In this document: in pieces, positions 6,799 through 7,558 of the stretch
Position numbering within the stretch: position 1 is the first letter of the stretch
Layout of the letters: each line of letters begins with the position of its first letter
From: Desulfobulbaceae bacterium
Lineage (GTDB): Bacteria; Desulfobacterota; Desulfobulbia; Desulfobulbales; Desulfocapsaceae
DNA: 7,558 nucleotides
Direction: 5' to 3'
Assembly: GCA_030599175.1 (NCBI GenBank)
Contig: JAUVON010000123.1
Coordinates: 1-7,558 of the forward strand
Notes under the pieces: model-generated
Database searches by the model: none
The model's input: the letters and a program-made list of their open reading frames with translations, nothing else
What the model was told of the DNA's origin: nothing
Position numbers and translations under genes: made by a program

Positions 6799-7320
6799 GT
6801 GAAACTGATCTATCGTTTTATTCCAATACTGGCTCTAACCATCATCCTTGTGTCCTGTGGATATCATAATCCCAATGTTTATTTCGGACCTGCAAAATCG
6901 ATATATATTGCTGAATGGAAGAACAGAACAAGTGAATTATCTCTTAGTTCAAAAATCTACCGAACACTTATGAGGTGGTACCAGAAATCCAGTTCCATCT
7001 CAGTTGTCAGGAAAAAGGCTGGTGCAGACCTTATACTCGCCGGAGAAATTGTATCTATAGATCTGCCCAGTTTATCGTATGGCATTGACAACACTGCAAC
7101 CGAGGTGAAAGCCAGGCTCAGGGTGCGATATATACTCAAGGAAATTTCTACGAATACGATTATTCTTGAAGTACCGGAAGAAACCTGGACTGAAGCATAC
7201 CTTATCGGGTCCAACTCCACTGATCTAATTGATAATGAAGAAGAGGCGCTGAATAGAATCATAGAAAATCTCTCCCAGAAAATCTATCAAACTACCGTCT
7301 CCGGGATACCCAAATTGTGA
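6799..7320 (+). CDS. lptE: LPS-assembly lipoprotein LptE-like
   Basis: Probable outer-membrane lipoprotein of 173 residues that would plug and assemble the LptD channel inserting lipopolysaccharide. The N-terminus is a lipoprotein signal: K-L-I-Y-R at 2-6, a hydrophobic stretch at 7-18, and lipobox L-V-S-C with lipidated C20. It is followed by G-Y-H, as in many LptE proteins (C-G-Y-x). Then come I-Y-I-A-E-W-K-N-R-T-S-E at about 35-46, and A-D-L-I-L-A-G-E-I near 76-84, fitting the LptE pattern of a conserved N-R-T and A-D-hhh-x-G-x-I. Position after leuS agrees with the order leuS-lptE common in this group. The start is GTG 6799 with AGGAGA upstream. The stop TGA (7318-7320) is the first three bases of repeat element copy 2, so the original 3' end may have differed. 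The protein length is normal, so little if anything has been lost. Family assignment rests on motifs and context. Confidence 0.85.
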   Translation: MKLIYRFIPILALTIILVSCGYHNPNVYFGPAKSIYIAEWKNRTSELSLSSKIYRTLMRWYQKSSSISVVRKKAGADLILAGEIVSIDLPSLSYGIDNTATEVKARLRVRYILKEISTNTIILEVPEETWTEAYLIGSNSTDLIDNEEEALNRIIENLSQKIYQTTVSGIPKL

Positions 7321-7352
7321 TGGCGTCGTAAAAAGCCCGATCTACTTCGTTG
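7311..7352. repeat. 42-bp exact direct repeat, left copy (pair at 7480-7521)
   Basis: Bases 7311-7352 recur exactly at 7480-7521, a period of 169. The repeat contains the last bases of lptE (CAAATTG) plus the first 35 bases of the element. The period equals element length (164) plus a 5-base AATTG, so it can be explained by a target duplication between two element copies or by a 169-bp tandem duplication. Confidence 0.9.
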
Positions 7353-7481
7353 TAGGTTTTTCTCAGAACCTCAACATACCACATGTATTGTTGAGGGCCT
7401 GAGAAAAACACTACGCCTCGTATATCAAACTTTTTGACTTAGCCATTTGTAACTTTGAAGAAGCTTTTTACGAGTTTATCA
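7318..7481. mobile_element. MITE-like palindromic element, copy 2 (at the lptE stop codon)
   Basis: Second full 164-bp copy. Ends are TGAT-GGCG-TCGTAAAAAG at 7318-7335 and CTTTTTACGA-GTTT-ATCA at 7464-7481, which match as inverted repeats at 14 of 18 positions. AATTG flanks it on both sides (7313-7317 and 7482-7486). The inner hairpin is cleaner than in copy 1: TTTTTCTCAG 7357-7366 with CTGAGAAAAA 7399-7408, and CCTCAACA 7369-7376 with TGTTGAGG 7389-7396, both perfect. It begins exactly with the lptE stop TGA. A hairpin transcribed right after lptE could influence mRNA stability, but no proper terminator T run follows the hairpin. Confidence 0.84.
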
Positions 7482-7486
7482 AATTG

Positions 7487-7521
7487 TGATGGCGTCGTAA
7501 AAAGCCCGATCTACTTCGTTG
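7487..7521. repeat. Truncated third copy of the element (left 35 bp)
   Basis: Bases 7487-7521 are identical to the first 35 bases of copy 2, beginning again with TGATGGCGTCGTAAAAAG, then break off after CTTCGTTG into unrelated sequence. It is joined to copy 2 by AATTG only. The remaining 37 bases to the window edge show no recognisable gene on either strand. Confidence 0.85.
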
Positions 7522-7558
7522 CCATACATTTCTTCTTTTATTCCACCAGCCGGTTTTG

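Noticed and set aside
2551..7521. CRISPR array
   Set aside because: The repeats are long palindromes at distant sites, without short regularly spaced repeats or spacers.
7455..7558. Open frame starting TTG inside copy 2 and running to the window edge
   Set aside because: It is short, made largely of repeat sequence, lacks a ribosome binding site and recognisable protein features, and is open only up to the edge.

Overview
The window is a stretch of bacterial housekeeping genes, all on the + strand, in the order rpsF (5'-partial) - rpsR - DUF2232 membrane protein - rplI - dnaB - leuS - lptE. A DUF2232 protein between the S18 and L9 genes, followed by replicative helicase, leucyl-tRNA synthetase and an LPS-assembly lipoprotein, suggests a diderm bacterium of the former Deltaproteobacteria (Desulfobacterota, perhaps a Desulfobulbales-like sulfate reducer). 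The outer membrane is supported directly by the lptE lipoprotein; the taxon is inferred from gene order and protein flavour and was not tested by any search.

Region by region: 1-2363 is a ribosomal-protein cluster (S6, S18, DUF2232, L9) with short gaps and good Shine-Dalgarno sequences. A 127-base gap before rplI may fold. A strong intrinsic terminator (2442-2489) closes this unit. The gap 2364-2732 then holds about 60 bases with nothing recognisable and a 164-bp palindromic element ending 18 bases before the preferred dnaB start. dnaB and leuS follow, 61 bases apart. A 123-base gap precedes lptE, whose stop codon is made of the first three bases of a second 164-bp copy of the same element. 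A third copy, cut off after 35 bases, lies directly downstream. The last 37 bases show nothing I recognise.

The protein genes look ordinary and intact: S6 and S18 bind next to each other on the 30S subunit, L9 belongs to the 50S, DnaB unwinds the replication fork, LeuS charges tRNA-Leu, and LptE works with LptD to insert LPS. Exceptions worth noting are a long Glu-rich tail on S6 and a possible alternative dnaB start inside the repeat element.

The most notable non-coding content is the repeat family: two full copies of identical length (164 bp, 139/164 identical by my hand alignment), terminal inverted repeats, short flanking direct repeats that look like target-site duplications, and paired substitutions that preserve an internal hairpin. 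It has the form of a small non-autonomous (MITE-like) element that repeatedly landed at the exact edges of genes. I see no CRISPR array, tRNA, rRNA, transposase or other clearly new system.
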